From assembly GCA_047620505.1 (NCBI GenBank), contig JBLHKS010000001.1, positions 74,865 to 138,864 on the forward strand: a stretch of DNA of 64,000 bases. The letters run 5' to 3'. Source of the DNA: JBLHKS01 sp047620505 (lineage in GTDB: Bacteria; Verrucomicrobiota; Verrucomicrobiia; Verrucomicrobiales; DEV007). Of this stretch, positions 16,961 through 27,500 are shown one piece after another. The position numbers and the translations under genes are program-made. The notes under the pieces are model-generated. The model had not been told where the DNA came from. It saw only the letters and a program-made list of their open reading frames with translations, and searched no databases. Each line of letters opens with the position of its first letter. Position 1 is the stretch's first letter.

Positions 16961-17269
16961 CTATTTCCCTCCAAGATCGTCTAGTTCGCGAGCGATTCGT
17001 TTCGGATCCTGCTGAAGATTTTGAACGGTTCCAACCACGATTCGATGGCTTTCGACTACGTAAAAAATCCCATAGTTGAATCCGCGAACGAGTTTCCTCC
17101 GGTATCGACTCCGGTAGATCCGCGCGGATTCGGGAAACTGCTGAAGCTGGGCGTAAGCTCGATCGAGGCGAGTCAGAAATCGGTCTCCTAACTCAGGTTG
17201 GAAGTCCTCAAGGCGATTGTAGATCTTCTGAATATCCAGCTCTGCTTGCAGTAGCAGAATGACTTCCAT
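16961..17269 (-). CDS. ParE/RelE-superfamily toxin
   Basis: 102 residues from ATG 17269. Shows the plasmid-stabilisation/ParE pattern: an N-terminal helix (AELDIQKIYNRLEDFQPELG), a FPESARIYR turn, then the core strands RRKLVRGFNYGIFYVVE and RIVVGTVQNLQQDP. Expected to act on gyrase (ParE) or ribosome-bound mRNA (RelE); the sequence does not decide which. Its ATG overlaps the antitoxin stop by one base (TAATG), so the pair is translationally coupled. Located beside the vWA/ECF locus without obvious functional connection. Confidence 0.8.
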   Translation of the reverse strand: MEVILLLQAELDIQKIYNRLEDFQPELGDRFLTRLDRAYAQLQQFPESARIYRSRYRRKLVRGFNYGIFYVVESHRIVVGTVQNLQQDPKRIARELDDLGGK

Positions 17270-17529
17270 TACGATTTTCTTGAGGCCCGAATTCGCGCTC
17301 GTGCTTCTGACCACGGCACAGTTTGATCCGGGTTTTTGTCGTATTCCGCGAATCGGCTGTCCAATTCGTCGAGCACCGATTCAGACACCGGAACTGAATC
17401 GGGATCGTTCGATAAATCATCCCACAGTTCTCCAACTAGAAGCAGTTTTTCCTCGGGAGAAAGTCCGCGGATGGTCGGGAATCGATCAAGAACCATTGTT
17501 AATTCTACTGTGGGCGCGTGAAAGTTCAA
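17269..17529 (-). CDS. Antitoxin, addiction-module component family (Unstab_antitox type)
   Basis: 86 residues. The segment LSPEEKLLLVGELWDDLSND, then VPVSESVLDELDSRFAEYD and a tail of the form PWSEARARIR, is the typical layout of short antitoxins of the putative addiction-module family (PF09720/TIGR02574), whose partners are ParE/RelE toxins. An internal ATG at residue 12 (MVLDRFP) is an alternative start. It would neutralise the downstream toxin by direct binding and probably autoregulates the pair. Confidence 0.8.
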   Translation of the reverse strand: MNFHAPTVELTMVLDRFPTIRGLSPEEKLLLVGELWDDLSNDPDSVPVSESVLDELDSRFAEYDKNPDQTVPWSEARARIRASRKS

Positions 17530-17569
17530 CAGGCTGTTTTTGCCGCCTAAAACCGCGTGCCGGGCAATA

Positions 17570-17590
17570 ATCCGAAATTTTGTTTCGGAA
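17570..17590. promoter_or_regulatory. Inverted repeat in the divergent TA/vWA intergenic region
   Basis: CCGAAA (17572-17577), 5-nt loop, TTTCGG (17583-17588), extended by imperfect A/T flanks. It lies in the 101-nt gap between the antitoxin start and the vWA gene start, where both promoters must be. A possible operator; no experimental analogue is known to me. Confidence 0.3.
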
Positions 17591-17630
17591 TTCTAAGGGG
17601 ATCGCGCCAAGCCGTGTCCTACCGACGACC

Positions 17631-20549
17631 ATGTCGGATTCTCCCGAAAGTTCCCCAAGTTTGAAGCCCTGGATCGATCCCGATCTGGAGGCCCGGATCG
17701 TCGCGCTGGTGCTCGGCGAGGCGTCGGATTTCGAAAGCGAACAGCTGGATCGAATCATCGGCGAAAGGCGGGAACTCCAGATTTTCCGGAAATTTATCGA
17801 ATCGGCGCACGAGCAGATGGCTGAAATCGGTGCGAAACCGGGAAACGAAGCCGAAAACGAGTGGCGGCTGGGCGCGAATCGGCGGGCGACGATTTTGAAC
17901 GCGATCGGTCAGCCTGCGGAGGAAAATGCCGCGCAAATCATGGCCGTTCGCCCGGCAGCTGCTGAGCGGAAAGTTCCCTATCGGCGAGCCTGGATCTGGC
18001 GCAATGCGGGCGCAGCTGCAGCGGCAGGTCTGATGTTTTTGATCGGCTCGATCGCGATGATGATGAGCCTTGGAGGGGACCAGGGCGTACGTTACAGGGT
18101 CGCTGAGAACTTCGGGAACGAACGCGATTCGAACGGCCCGATGAGCGGGGGATCCGACAATTCGTATTATGATAGGCGGAGCGGTTCTTCAAAGCCGGCG
18201 GCCTCCGCTCCTGCGCCGTTTGCCGCTCCAAAGCCAGCAATGGTCGACTCGGTTGCATTCGAATCCGCAAACGAGCTGGTCGCCTCAGTCACGGCTGAAC
18301 CCACAAGCGGTCCGGTCGGAATCACTGGAATTGCTGAGCCTTCGGATCAATTCGGGCTTCTTAATAATACTGAGCTGGAATCCCTTTCGAAAAGTTCAGG
18401 CCCAATGCCTCCGCCCGCTGCTCGTCCCGACTTTAGGAGAGCAAATGACGGGTTAGCGTCGCTCCAGGACAACGAGACATCGGTAGAGAGGTCCAGAGCG
18501 GTCAGGGTGGCTCCGGCCGGATCGACTGCGCCTGGAGGAGGCGGAGGCGCGGTCACCAATGGCTTGGGTTTCGATCAGAATTCGCTCGAGACATCTACGG
18601 TTTCGGGAGGAAAAGAAACGACGAAGGCGCTCCCCGAAGCGAGGGAAAGCGAACGTCAGCTTGCTCAGCATGGAGGGGTGGCTCCGATCGATGTTGGTCG
18701 CGGGGCCGGACAGAAACAAACGCAGGAAGCTGCCAAATTGACCCTGCCTGAGGCTCCTGCTCCTGCTCCTGCTCCTGCTCCGGCGCAACCTATGCCGGCC
18801 CGGCCGCTCATGGCGAAGCTGGATTCGAAAAAGGAAGCCATGGACGAGGACGAGCGCGAGGAGGACGAGAGCAAACTGGCGTTGGTGCCGAAATTCAGAG
18901 CGGATCTTTCGATGACTCGTGAACTTCATGAAAAATCGGAATCGATCATTGAAGAGCAGGAACCGAGAGGCCGGAAAAGTCGAGAATTAGGGTGGGCTGC
19001 AGTGGTGGAGCCAGAATTTGGAGACAAGGATCAGCTATCCCAGCTGGCGAGCCTCAATGAAGAGCTCGCGCCTGCAGGTCCGCCGAACGCAACCAAGTTT
19101 TTCTCATTCATCGAAGCCAATCAGATGGAGAGAGAATTCATCTACCCAGCAGAATACGATTCGCCGGAAATGGTCGCCGGATTTGCGGTGGATTCAGGCG
19201 TGAAAGCTCGCGTCCAAGTCAAATTTCCCGAGATCCTCGCCAGCGCCGAGCCTTTTTCGACCTTCTCACTTCACGTAAGCGACGTTTCCTTTAAGCTGGC
19301 TCGCGCGAGCCTCGCAAATGGCCAGTGGCCGGAGGAATCCAAGATCCGGATCGAGGAATTCGTTAACGCTTTTGACTACGGCGATCCGATGCCGAGCACA
19401 GCGGAAAAAATCGCCAGCCAACAGGAGCAGACGGCTCATCCGTTTCTCGCGTCGCGAAATTTGATGCGCGTTTCGATGCGGACCGCCGCTGCGGGTCGGT
19501 CTTCGCAAACTCCGCTGCGCCTGACGATTTTATTGGACACTTCCGGGTCGATGGAGCGCGAAGATCGGCGGGAAACGACGCTTCGGGCGTTCATTTTGCT
19601 CGCCCAGCAGCTGCTGCCTCAGGATCAGGTCACGCTGATCGGTTTTTCGCGGCAACCACGGCTTCTGGCCGACCGGGTGAACGGCGCGGATGCGATGAAG
19701 CTGACTGAAGTGATCAGCCGCGCCGTCAGCGATGGCGGGACGAATCTGGAAGCCGCTTTGCGAGCCGGATTTGACAAGGCGATTGAGCAGAAAACCGAGG
19801 GAGCTCAAAACCGGATCGTGCTGATCACCGATGGTGCGGCGAACCTCGGTGATGCCGAACCTGAGCGGTTAGCCAAGATCGTCGAAGTGATGCGAACGAA
19901 CGGAATCGCGTTTGACGCTGCAGGAGTCGGCGCTGCCGGTTTTAACGATAAAACGATCGAGGCGCTGACGCGCGATGGGGACGGTCGATACTATTTTCTG
20001 GATCGGCCGGAAGACGCTGACGCCGGGTTCGCGAAACAGATCGCGGGAGCGCTGAGGCCGGCTGCGATGAACGTGAAAATCCAGGTTGAGTTCAATCCGG
20101 ATCGAGTCGGTCATTACAAATTGCTCGGCTTCGAAGAACACCGTTTGGAGAAGGAAGATTTCCGCGATGACAGCGTCGATGCAGCCGAGTTGGCCGCTGA
20201 GGAGGCAGGCGTGGCGGTCTATCAAATCGAACCTCTCCCGGGTGGAACGGGCGACGTCGGAACGATCTCGGTTCGCTTCAGAGACATGGCGAGTGGCCGG
20301 ATGGTCGAGCGTCGTTGGCCAATCCCGTACGAGGCTTCTCCGAGGCGAATCGGCAAGGCGGCTCCGGCGGTTCAGATTGCGAGCGTGGCCGCGTTGTTCG
20401 CCGCAAAATTAAAAGGCTATCCAGTTGGCGAAGCGGCTGATTTTCGCCAGTTATCAAGACTCTTAAACGAATTGCCGGAACGAGTCCGGAACGAAGAACG
20501 CGTCCAGCAGCTGCTGACGATGATCGAGCAGGCACGTCAACTCAGATGA
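17631..20549 (+). CDS. Membrane vWA-domain protein (YfbK-like) with anti-sigma-like N-terminus, paralogue 1
   Basis: 972 residues from ATG 17631. Residues 12-66 (PWIDPDLEARIVALVLGE...) resemble the zinc-less anti-sigma N-termini common in PVC bacteria. One membrane helix lies at about 124-147. A long Pro/Ala/Gly-rich, disordered-looking region (150-510, with a hexanucleotide repeat) precedes a YfbK-type vWF N-terminal segment (FSTFSLHVSDVSFKLARASL). The vWA domain has an intact MIDAS motif DTSGSM (636-641) and DGGTNLEAAL, followed by the DUF3520-type C-terminus (YKLLGFEEHRLEKEDF). Orientation is probably cytoplasmic N-terminus and extracytoplasmic vWA. Likely partner: the ECF factor downstream. 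Palindromes are at 17953 (1 mismatch), 19605 and 20505 (perfect). Confidence 0.88.
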   Translation: MSDSPESSPSLKPWIDPDLEARIVALVLGEASDFESEQLDRIIGERRELQIFRKFIESAHEQMAEIGAKPGNEAENEWRLGANRRATILNAIGQPAEENAAQIMAVRPAAAERKVPYRRAWIWRNAGAAAAAGLMFLIGSIAMMMSLGGDQGVRYRVAENFGNERDSNGPMSGGSDNSYYDRRSGSSKPAASAPAPFAAPKPAMVDSVAFESANELVASVTAEPTSGPVGITGIAEPSDQFGLLNNTELESLSKSSGPMPPPAARPDFRRANDGLASLQDNETSVERSRAVRVAPAGSTAPGGGGGAVTNGLGFDQNSLETSTVSGGKETTKALPEARESERQLAQHGGVAPIDVGRGAGQKQTQEAAKLTLPEAPAPAPAPAPAQPMPARPLMAKLDSKKEAMDEDEREEDESKLALVPKFRADLSMTRELHEKSESIIEEQEPRGRKSRELGWAAVVEPEFGDKDQLSQLASLNEELAPAGPPNATKFFSFIEANQMEREFIYPAEYDSPEMVAGFAVDSGVKARVQVKFPEILASAEPFSTFSLHVSDVSFKLARASLANGQWPEESKIRIEEFVNAFDYGDPMPSTAEKIASQQEQTAHPFLASRNLMRVSMRTAAAGRSSQTPLRLTILLDTSGSMEREDRRETTLRAFILLAQQLLPQDQVTLIGFSRQPRLLADRVNGADAMKLTEVISRAVSDGGTNLEAALRAGFDKAIEQKTEGAQNRIVLITDGAANLGDAEPERLAKIVEVMRTNGIAFDAAGVGAAGFNDKTIEALTRDGDGRYYFLDRPEDADAGFAKQIAGALRPAAMNVKIQVEFNPDRVGHYKLLGFEEHRLEKEDFRDDSVDAAELAAEEAGVAVYQIEPLPGGTGDVGTISVRFRDMASGRMVERRWPIPYEASPRRIGKAAPAVQIASVAALFAAKLKGYPVGEAADFRQLSRLLNELPERVRNEERVQQLLTMIEQARQLR
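18753..18782 (+). repeat. Hexanucleotide tandem repeat GCTCCT x5 (Ala-Pro)
   Basis: Four GCTCCT units and one GCTCCG encode a run of Ala-Pro in the linker of the first vWA protein. Unit length is a multiple of three, so slippage would change linker length without a frameshift. Confidence 0.8.
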
Positions 20550-20669
20550 CCTCTTTTTCTAAGACCAACCTTTCCTCTGTGTCTTCCCTGACACCGACCA
20601 AACGGATGACCGATTGTGATCCAAGCAACTCCAACTTTTATCATGGCCGCGCCCTTGAGACCAAGACCG

Positions 20670-21218
20670 ATGTCTGAGCAATCGCCTCCTTCGACTAAGC
20701 CTGCGCTCGCCGAGAAGGGCACGCTGACCTCTATTTTCGAAGCGGAAGAGGCACCGCTACTTCGTTATGCTTTTTCAATTATCAATCGACGAGCTATCGC
20801 CGAGGAACTCGTGCAGGAAGTGTTCCTTCAGCTCCATAAACACTGGGCGAATGTCGAAAAACCACGCGCCTGGCTTTATCGAAGCGTTCGCAATCGCGCC
20901 TACAATCACATCCGCGATAACAAGCGCGAAATTCTAACCGAAGACGCCGGAGAAAACGTGCCAGGCCAGGAAGTTGGCGAAGCGCCGGACGAGGTTTTGA
21001 GGCGGATGGAGGCCTCCGGTCATGTTCGGCTTACGATGGAGGAATTGAAGGAAGAAGATCGCGAACTCGTTCGCCTGAAATATTTCGAGGACCTGAAATA
21101 CAAAGAAATCGCCGAGCGAACCGGCCTAAGCATAGGGAACGTCGGCTACCGGCTTCATCATATTCTTAAACAGCTGGCTGAAAAGCTTCGCCAACTTGGA
21201 ATCGAGGGCTCGAAATGA
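20670..21218 (+). CDS. ECF-type RNA polymerase sigma factor
   Basis: 182 residues from ATG 20670; GTG 20616 and ATG 20643 are alternatives in the same frame. Region 2 (LLRYAFSIINRRAIAEELVQ, ending WLYRSVRNRAYNHIRDNKRE) and region 4 (MEELKEEDRELVRLKYFEDL, then KEIAERTGLSIGNVGYRLH) are clear; region 3 is absent, as in ECF factors. Its stop overlaps the ATG of the second vWA gene (ATGA at 21215-21218), the arrangement typical of sigma/anti-sigma pairs. Inference: its activity is held by the anti-sigma-like N-termini of the flanking vWA proteins. Regulon unknown. Confidence 0.9.
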   Translation: MSEQSPPSTKPALAEKGTLTSIFEAEEAPLLRYAFSIINRRAIAEELVQEVFLQLHKHWANVEKPRAWLYRSVRNRAYNHIRDNKREILTEDAGENVPGQEVGEAPDEVLRRMEASGHVRLTMEELKEEDRELVRLKYFEDLKYKEIAERTGLSIGNVGYRLHHILKQLAEKLRQLGIEGSK

Positions 21219-24200
21219 AAACGAACGAGAATCAGCACGAGGATTTGACTCCTTGGATCGACGAGTCGCTTGAGGCTCGGTTAGTGGCGCTCGTGTTAGG
21301 CGAATCGTCAGATTTCGAGTGTGAAGAATTGGAGCGGCTCATGGAAGAGCGTCCTGAGTTGGAAGTCTTCAAAGACCAGATTGAAGCCGTCCATTCGAGG
21401 CTCGCGGAGATTGGCCTGGGGGAGTCCGCTGGCGTCGCTACTGTCGATGGCGCGCCAGAAGATGAATGGCGTTTGGAGCCGGGCCGGCGCGATGATTTGC
21501 TTGCGACTCTCGGCCGCGTTTCTGTGAAATCCGAGGGCGGACCAATCGCGATCGTCACGCCCTCAGGAGTCGATTCCGAATCAGCAGCTGCTGAGCCGCT
21601 CGTCCGGCGGAAACGGCGTCCCGTTGCTCGAGTTTTGCGCGTTTTGAGCTGGGCGGCAGCGGCCTGCGTTCTGATCGGAGCTGGCGCTTTGACGATCGCG
21701 ATCATCGGCGGCTCTAGCGACAGCAATGAGTTTGTCGCGATGAATAACGAACTGCATACCGGAGATGCTGAATCGAAATCCGACAGGGAGCGATCGAACT
21801 ATGGAATGGAGTTTGAGTCAGAGGAAGAATCCTTCGCCAAGGCTCGCTCTGAATCTTCAGGCGGCTTTGGTTTAAGTCTCGCGACCACTGCATCTGCTGC
21901 TCCAGAACCTGTGCCTTCGGATACGTTCGCCGATCTGGGTTCAACGAGTTTCGGAAATGGCCTGGTCGCCGAAGAAGAGTCGATGCGCGACCTGAATGGC
22001 GATGGCGCTGTTACGGTTGATTTCGCGGAAACTCGGCCGGGGCTCAGCGGCTCACTTCAAGGAGCCATGGTTGAATTGAAAGCCGAGATCGTAACGGCGG
22101 AGTCTCGCCTCGAGTCGATGGATGTGGTCGTTGCGCCGAGTGCAGGGCCCGTCCTGACAGCTGAGCCTGCTTCGGTAGAGTCTTTTCGACAGCTTGCCGA
22201 CCTTGAAGAGGGGAACGAGTCACTGGGTCGCGAGGCTCCAATGCCCTCGGTCGTTGCGGCGAAGCCACAGGCACCGGCTAAGGCTCCTTCACCTGCTTCT
22301 GAGCCTGCTGCTCCGCTGATGAAGCTAGCGCCTGACTCCGATGCTCTCGTCGCCACTGTTAATGAGCTTCAGATGAAGGCCGAACCTGGAATGGTCGAGC
22401 TACGGAACGGTGACGCCGATGATGATTTCAATGATAGGACTAGCTTGAGTGTCGGCGGAGGTGGTCAGGGTGGCGGCGGCGGCGTTGGCGCGGGTTCTGG
22501 CCAAATGATCGCCCTTGCAGAAGTCGCAGCAGCTGAGTCGGATGCCAGTACCGACCGCCGAGGACTAGGATTGCTTGTCGCTGATCAGAAGAATCTGGCC
22601 GCGGACAAGACAGAAGGATTAGTCACTCGGAATGGACCGGTGGAAGCGCCAATGGCGCAAGCGGCTCAGGCACCGGGACCCGTCGCAGGTGAAAAGAGCA
22701 ACAGTTCAGTCTCGTCCCCTGGCGCGAGTGTTCGATTTGGAGTCACAGAAGACATACAGAATTATCGGATGCCGGCCCAAAAAGCGAAAGACGCAGCAGC
22801 TGGCCGTGGCGGCACTCTTGCCGATCTTGCCGACATCGAAGAAGAGGAAATGCCGGAAATGGAGTCGGCGCCAGGCGATCCGTTTGCCAGCCTTAGGCCG
22901 GACGCCGTCGAAAATGGAAAGACGCGCGTCAGTGAACAACAGAGCTCGACTGAAGGGCAGAGGAAGATGTTGAGCCGCGTTGAAAACGAAACTCGGGATC
23001 GATCCGTCGCTCTCAATTTCAGCGGCGATACAGACGAAGTTGTCGTCAATGAATTTGCCAGTGAGCTCTCCGAACGCGGATTTGACCGTCGCGGCAGCAA
23101 GCGCAAGGAGTTGATTCCAGAAGCGAGCCGGTTAAGCCGCGTTCAGTTTCCCGAAATCCTCGCCGCAATCGAGCCGGTTTCGACATTTTCACTTCACGTC
23201 AGCGACGTTTCGTTCAAGCTCGCTCAGGCCAGTCTCGCGAGCGGCCAGCGCCCTGACGTTGACAAAATCCGGATCGAAGAATTCGTGAACGCATTCGACT
23301 ACGGCGATCCGATGCCGGCGGCTCAGGAGAGAGTCGCTTGCCAGAATGAGCAGACGGTTCACCCGTTTCTTGCGGGTCGAAGTTTGCTTCGAATTTCAAT
23401 GCGGACAGCCGCCGCCGGACGTTCATCGCAAACGCCGCTTCGCCTGACACTTTTGCTGGACTATTCGGGGTCGATGGAGCGCGCCGACCGCCGCGAAACG
23501 ATCCAACGCGCATTCGCGCTTCTGGCCCAGCAGCTGCTGCCGAATGATCAGGTAACTTTGATCGGTTTTGCTCGGGAACCTCGGCTGCTTGCCGATCGCG
23601 TTTCAGGTGGCGAGGTTGGCAAAAAGCTCAGCGAACTCGTTGCCAACACGGCATCCGATGGCGGCACAAATCTCGAGGCGGCTCTGCGAATCGCGTTCGA
23701 AAAGGCCGAAGAGCAAAAGTTGGAAGGGGCGCAAAATCGAGTGGTGCTGATCACAGACGGCGCAGCGAATCTTGGTGATGCCGAACCGGAACAGTTAGCG
23801 AAAATCGTCGGCCAAATGAGGGTCAACGGGATCGCTTTCGATGCCGCGGGCGTTGGCGCGGATGGTGCGAACGACGAAGTCCTTGAGGCGCTGACTCGGA
23901 ACGGAGATGGCCGCTATTACTTTTTGAATCGGCCGGAAGACGCGGATGATGGCTTTGCTAAGCAGATTGCTGGAGCGCTTCGGCCAGCTGCGATGAACGT
24001 TAAAATCCAAGTCGAGTTCAATCCGAAACGAGTCGGCCATTACAAGCTGCTTGGGTTCGAAAAGCACCGTCTTAAGAATGAAGATTTTCGTAATGACAGT
24101 GTCGATGCTGCCGAGCTCGCCGCTGCAGAAGCCGGCGTCGCGCTCTACCAGGTTGAACCGCTTCCGGGCGGAGAGGGCGACATCGGTTTTGTCTCGGTTA

Positions 24201-24484
24201 GGTTTCGCGATATGTCGAGCGGTCGAATGATCGAGAAGCGCTGGCCGATTCCTTACCAGCCGACTACGCCGTCGATCAACGATGCTCAGGATTCGGTCCG
24301 GCTCGCAACCGCCGCCGCTCTTTTCGCTGCCAGGCTGAAGGACGATCCGGTAGGCGGATCAGCTGAATTCAAAGGGCTCGCGCAGATCGTTAACGGCCTG
24401 CCAGCGCGGGTTCGCGAAACGCCGCGCGTCCAGCAGCTGCTGATGATGATCGAACAGGCCCGAAGCGTGATCGGCGACAATTAA
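21215..24484 (+). CDS. Membrane vWA-domain protein (YfbK-like) with anti-sigma-like N-terminus, paralogue 2
   Basis: 1089 residues, translationally coupled to the sigma gene. The N-terminus (PWIDESLEARLVALVLGE...) matches paralogue 1 over about 55 residues; one membrane helix lies at about 141-166. The linker (170-700) is longer and divergent. The C-terminal ~420 residues are very similar to paralogue 1: FSTFSLHVSDVSFKLAQASL, MIDAS DYSGSM (749-754; the Thr after Asp is Tyr but DxSxS is kept), DGGTNLEAALRIAF and a DUF3520-type end. Probably the cognate membrane anti-sigma-type partner with an extracytoplasmic ligand- or protein-binding vWA domain. Perfect palindromes are at 21582, 23528 and 24431. 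Confidence 0.88.
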   Translation: MKTNENQHEDLTPWIDESLEARLVALVLGESSDFECEELERLMEERPELEVFKDQIEAVHSRLAEIGLGESAGVATVDGAPEDEWRLEPGRRDDLLATLGRVSVKSEGGPIAIVTPSGVDSESAAAEPLVRRKRRPVARVLRVLSWAAAACVLIGAGALTIAIIGGSSDSNEFVAMNNELHTGDAESKSDRERSNYGMEFESEEESFAKARSESSGGFGLSLATTASAAPEPVPSDTFADLGSTSFGNGLVAEEESMRDLNGDGAVTVDFAETRPGLSGSLQGAMVELKAEIVTAESRLESMDVVVAPSAGPVLTAEPASVESFRQLADLEEGNESLGREAPMPSVVAAKPQAPAKAPSPASEPAAPLMKLAPDSDALVATVNELQMKAEPGMVELRNGDADDDFNDRTSLSVGGGGQGGGGGVGAGSGQMIALAEVAAAESDASTDRRGLGLLVADQKNLAADKTEGLVTRNGPVEAPMAQAAQAPGPVAGEKSNSSVSSPGASVRFGVTEDIQNYRMPAQKAKDAAAGRGGTLADLADIEEEEMPEMESAPGDPFASLRPDAVENGKTRVSEQQSSTEGQRKMLSRVENETRDRSVALNFSGDTDEVVVNEFASELSERGFDRRGSKRKELIPEASRLSRVQFPEILAAIEPVSTFSLHVSDVSFKLAQASLASGQRPDVDKIRIEEFVNAFDYGDPMPAAQERVACQNEQTVHPFLAGRSLLRISMRTAAAGRSSQTPLRLTLLLDYSGSMERADRRETIQRAFALLAQQLLPNDQVTLIGFAREPRLLADRVSGGEVGKKLSELVANTASDGGTNLEAALRIAFEKAEEQKLEGAQNRVVLITDGAANLGDAEPEQLAKIVGQMRVNGIAFDAAGVGADGANDEVLEALTRNGDGRYYFLNRPEDADDGFAKQIAGALRPAAMNVKIQVEFNPKRVGHYKLLGFEKHRLKNEDFRNDSVDAAELAAAEAGVALYQVEPLPGGEGDIGFVSVRFRDMSSGRMIEKRWPIPYQPTTPSINDAQDSVRLATAAALFAARLKDDPVGGSAEFKGLAQIVNGLPARVRETPRVQQLLMMIEQARSVIGDN

Positions 24485-24543
24485 AACGAATCTTGTTACA
24501 CCCCGCGTGTCTCGCGGAAATCCACTTTTCAACGACCCATTCC

Positions 24544-27500
24544 ATGACCCAAAATCTAAGCACAAAACCAATCGGGAAGCTTGCGCTGAGTCTTCTGCTC
24601 GCGCTGTTCTGTCTCGCAAACGTCCAATCGCAAGAGGCCCCTGCCAGTGTCGACGCTCAAATCGCCGAAGACGGCACGGGCACGATCATTGTCGAGGCGC
24701 ATGGGGTCAGGCCAAAGCCGCCGGTGTTCTACACTTCCAGTGCGAGCACGGTGGTTACGGTCGGAGGCAAAATGGTAACATCCACGTCGACGATCAACGT
24801 TAAACTGATCCAGGGGGAAGCGGAAACGATTAGCATCGGCATTATTGGAAAGGGGCGAGTCACGGGGGTCGGGTCCAAGCAGCCGATCGAATCCTGGGCA
24901 GTTCGAAACCAGGGTCCGCTTCGTTTTCTTGATCTCAAAGTGCCGAAGGAGACCAAGGAATTGAAGGTGGGGGTAACGACTCATTCAGAAAAATACGACG
25001 ACAAGTTGGACGGGGCTGGTCATGCGCTCGATCTGACTCACGTGGCCCCAGGAAACGCGATTGGGTTCCACTCAGTCATTACGCTTAAGTATTTGGATTC
25101 GGTTAGTGGAGAAGTTGTCGCGGCTGAAGGTTTTACGGCGTTGGAAGCGGAAAATCAGTTTGAAACGACCACAGGCGGTAAGCTCAGCCTGAAAATTGGA
25201 CGTAGCGGAGCTAAGCCTGGTCCTGTTGAGTTTGCGGATGCGAGCTTGAGTGGCTCAGTTGATGAGGAAGGCGATTTCGCGAAGTTTGAGTACTCGGCCA
25301 CGGTCACGGTCACTGAAGACGACGCAGTCGTTCCTATCCTTCGCGGCAACGCAGCGGCTAGCGCGATTGGGAACGCAGCTGGCTACCGACTTCGGCTGAG
25401 TCCGGACTCTGGAGATGCGACTTTCTACGAACTGGTTTTTCCGAAGGCTGGTCAGTTTCCAGTGAAGCTGGAGTTCATCGCGGTTCTCGGCGAAAACCTG
25501 GAATGGCGTATTCTGGCGTTCGATATTCTCGCTGCCAGCGCGGTAACGCCGCTCACACTTGAAGGCATCGAGGAAGGCGCGGAATTTCAGAAGGGAACGA
25601 GCATCGTCCCAGTTCGCAAGGGAGCCAATTGGAGCGGATTCGTCCCTGCCGATGGCCTTTGCAGGATCACTTGGAAACCTAAGCGGGAAACCGGCGAAGG
25701 TAAGCTGTTTTTCACGACGACCGGAATGATCGAGACGCGTGTTGGTGCTGGACTGCTTCGGCAATCTCATTTGATCGATTTCCAGGTGCTCCAGGGAGAG
25801 CTCGACGCAGTCAGTATGGAAATCGACGGTCCTGGCGAGGTCGTCGCGGTTGAGGGTGAATCAATCCTCGGCTGGGAAGTGACTGGTCAGGCCGACGAAC
25901 GTCAGCTTTCGATTAAGCTGAGCCAGCCGATGACCGGTGCCGCTCGGCTGAGCATTCGAAGCCAATCGACGCTGGATGCGTTGCCCGCTCAAGCCGAAGG
26001 AATGCGGCTGACTCCGGTCGGTGCCGTACGTCACTCGGGCTACATTCGTTTGTCGAACGAGGGCTCGGTTTCGCTCGATCCTGGTGGCCTGCAGGGCTTG
26101 ACCCAGCTTAGCGCCGAGCAGTACCCGGCCGAGCCAATCCCGAAGGCATTCGTTTACCGGTTTCCCTCAGCCGAATTTGGATTCCAGGTCGGCGTTGACC
26201 GGATTCAGCCGGAAGTCGATGTCAATCAAGTCCTGACTTATCACATCACCGACGCCGGGCGCTCAATTTTCGCGACGCTCAATCTTCAGATCGAAGAAGC
26301 GCCGATTGGCGAGTGGACGATGCAGATTCCAGACGGATATGAAGTGACCTCCGTGGAAAGCGCAGTGGTTCGGGATTACATCGTAGGATCGGAAGCGGTC
26401 GAGGGTCAGCGCACGTTGCGTTTTGATTTCGTTAACGATATAGGCGGCGTTCAACTTATTAACCTTCGGCTCGAAAACAGCGTCCCAGCAGCTGCTGGCG
26501 AATGGGTGCTTCCGCCGCTGCGACAGCCGGACGCCGAATCCGTTTCGGGTCAGATCGAAATTGGTACTGCTCCTGGCTATCGTGTCGACGAAGGCCAGAC
26601 CAGCCTGCTAAGTCGGATGTCTCACAATCCAGGGGATACCCAGCTTCATTACAGGATTCGCGAAAGCGGTTGGGAGGCGACTTTGACTGTTATTCAACTT
26701 CAACAAAGTGTCCTCGCGGATGTTTTTCATCGCTACACGCTGAAGGAGCAAACCGCCTACGCCGATATTTTGATCAACTACTTCGTGACGGGCGCACCTG
26801 TCAGCGAACTGAAAATTCGCCTACCGGAAGGAGTTGAGAACGTGAGCGTCTCGTCGTCTGCGGATCTTCGTCAAGAGGACCTCAGCGTGGATGATATTTT
26901 GACGATCACGCTGCAACAACCGGTCATGGGCCCAGTTGGGCTAGTTATTAGTTTTGAAGAGCGGCTTCCCGGCGAAACCGGCGAGTTTTATCCGGGACGG
27001 GCTGAGCCTCTCGGCGTCGAAGGTGAGCAGGGTTTCATTCACATCATGAGCCCGGTTCTGGTGACGATCGAAATTCCGGAAAAGCCGGCTGAGCTGCTTT
27101 CGTTGGCCGAATCCGAGATGCCAGCTGAGCTCCAGCTGCTGACTCCGGCACCGCCTCTGGCGACCTACCAATATACTGAGCGCGGCTTCGATTTGAGGGT
27201 AGTCGTCAACTGGTCCGACGCTGGCGAGACAGCTTCGCAGGTGATTGAATTCGCCGACGTAGTTTCCTACGTTGCCAACGATGGCCAGTCGAGAACTGAC
27301 GTTACCTACGTTGTCAACTCACGCGGAAAGAGCACTTTGCGCGTGGACATTCCGACTGGAATGAAATTCTGGGAAGCCCGAGTCCAGACGCCGAATCGAC
27401 CCGGGTGGATGAAAGTCAACGCGCGTGAGGACGGTGATTCTACCTTGATTCCATTGCCTGAAACTCCGCCGAACGAGAATGTTCGGGTCAGGCTCAGGCT

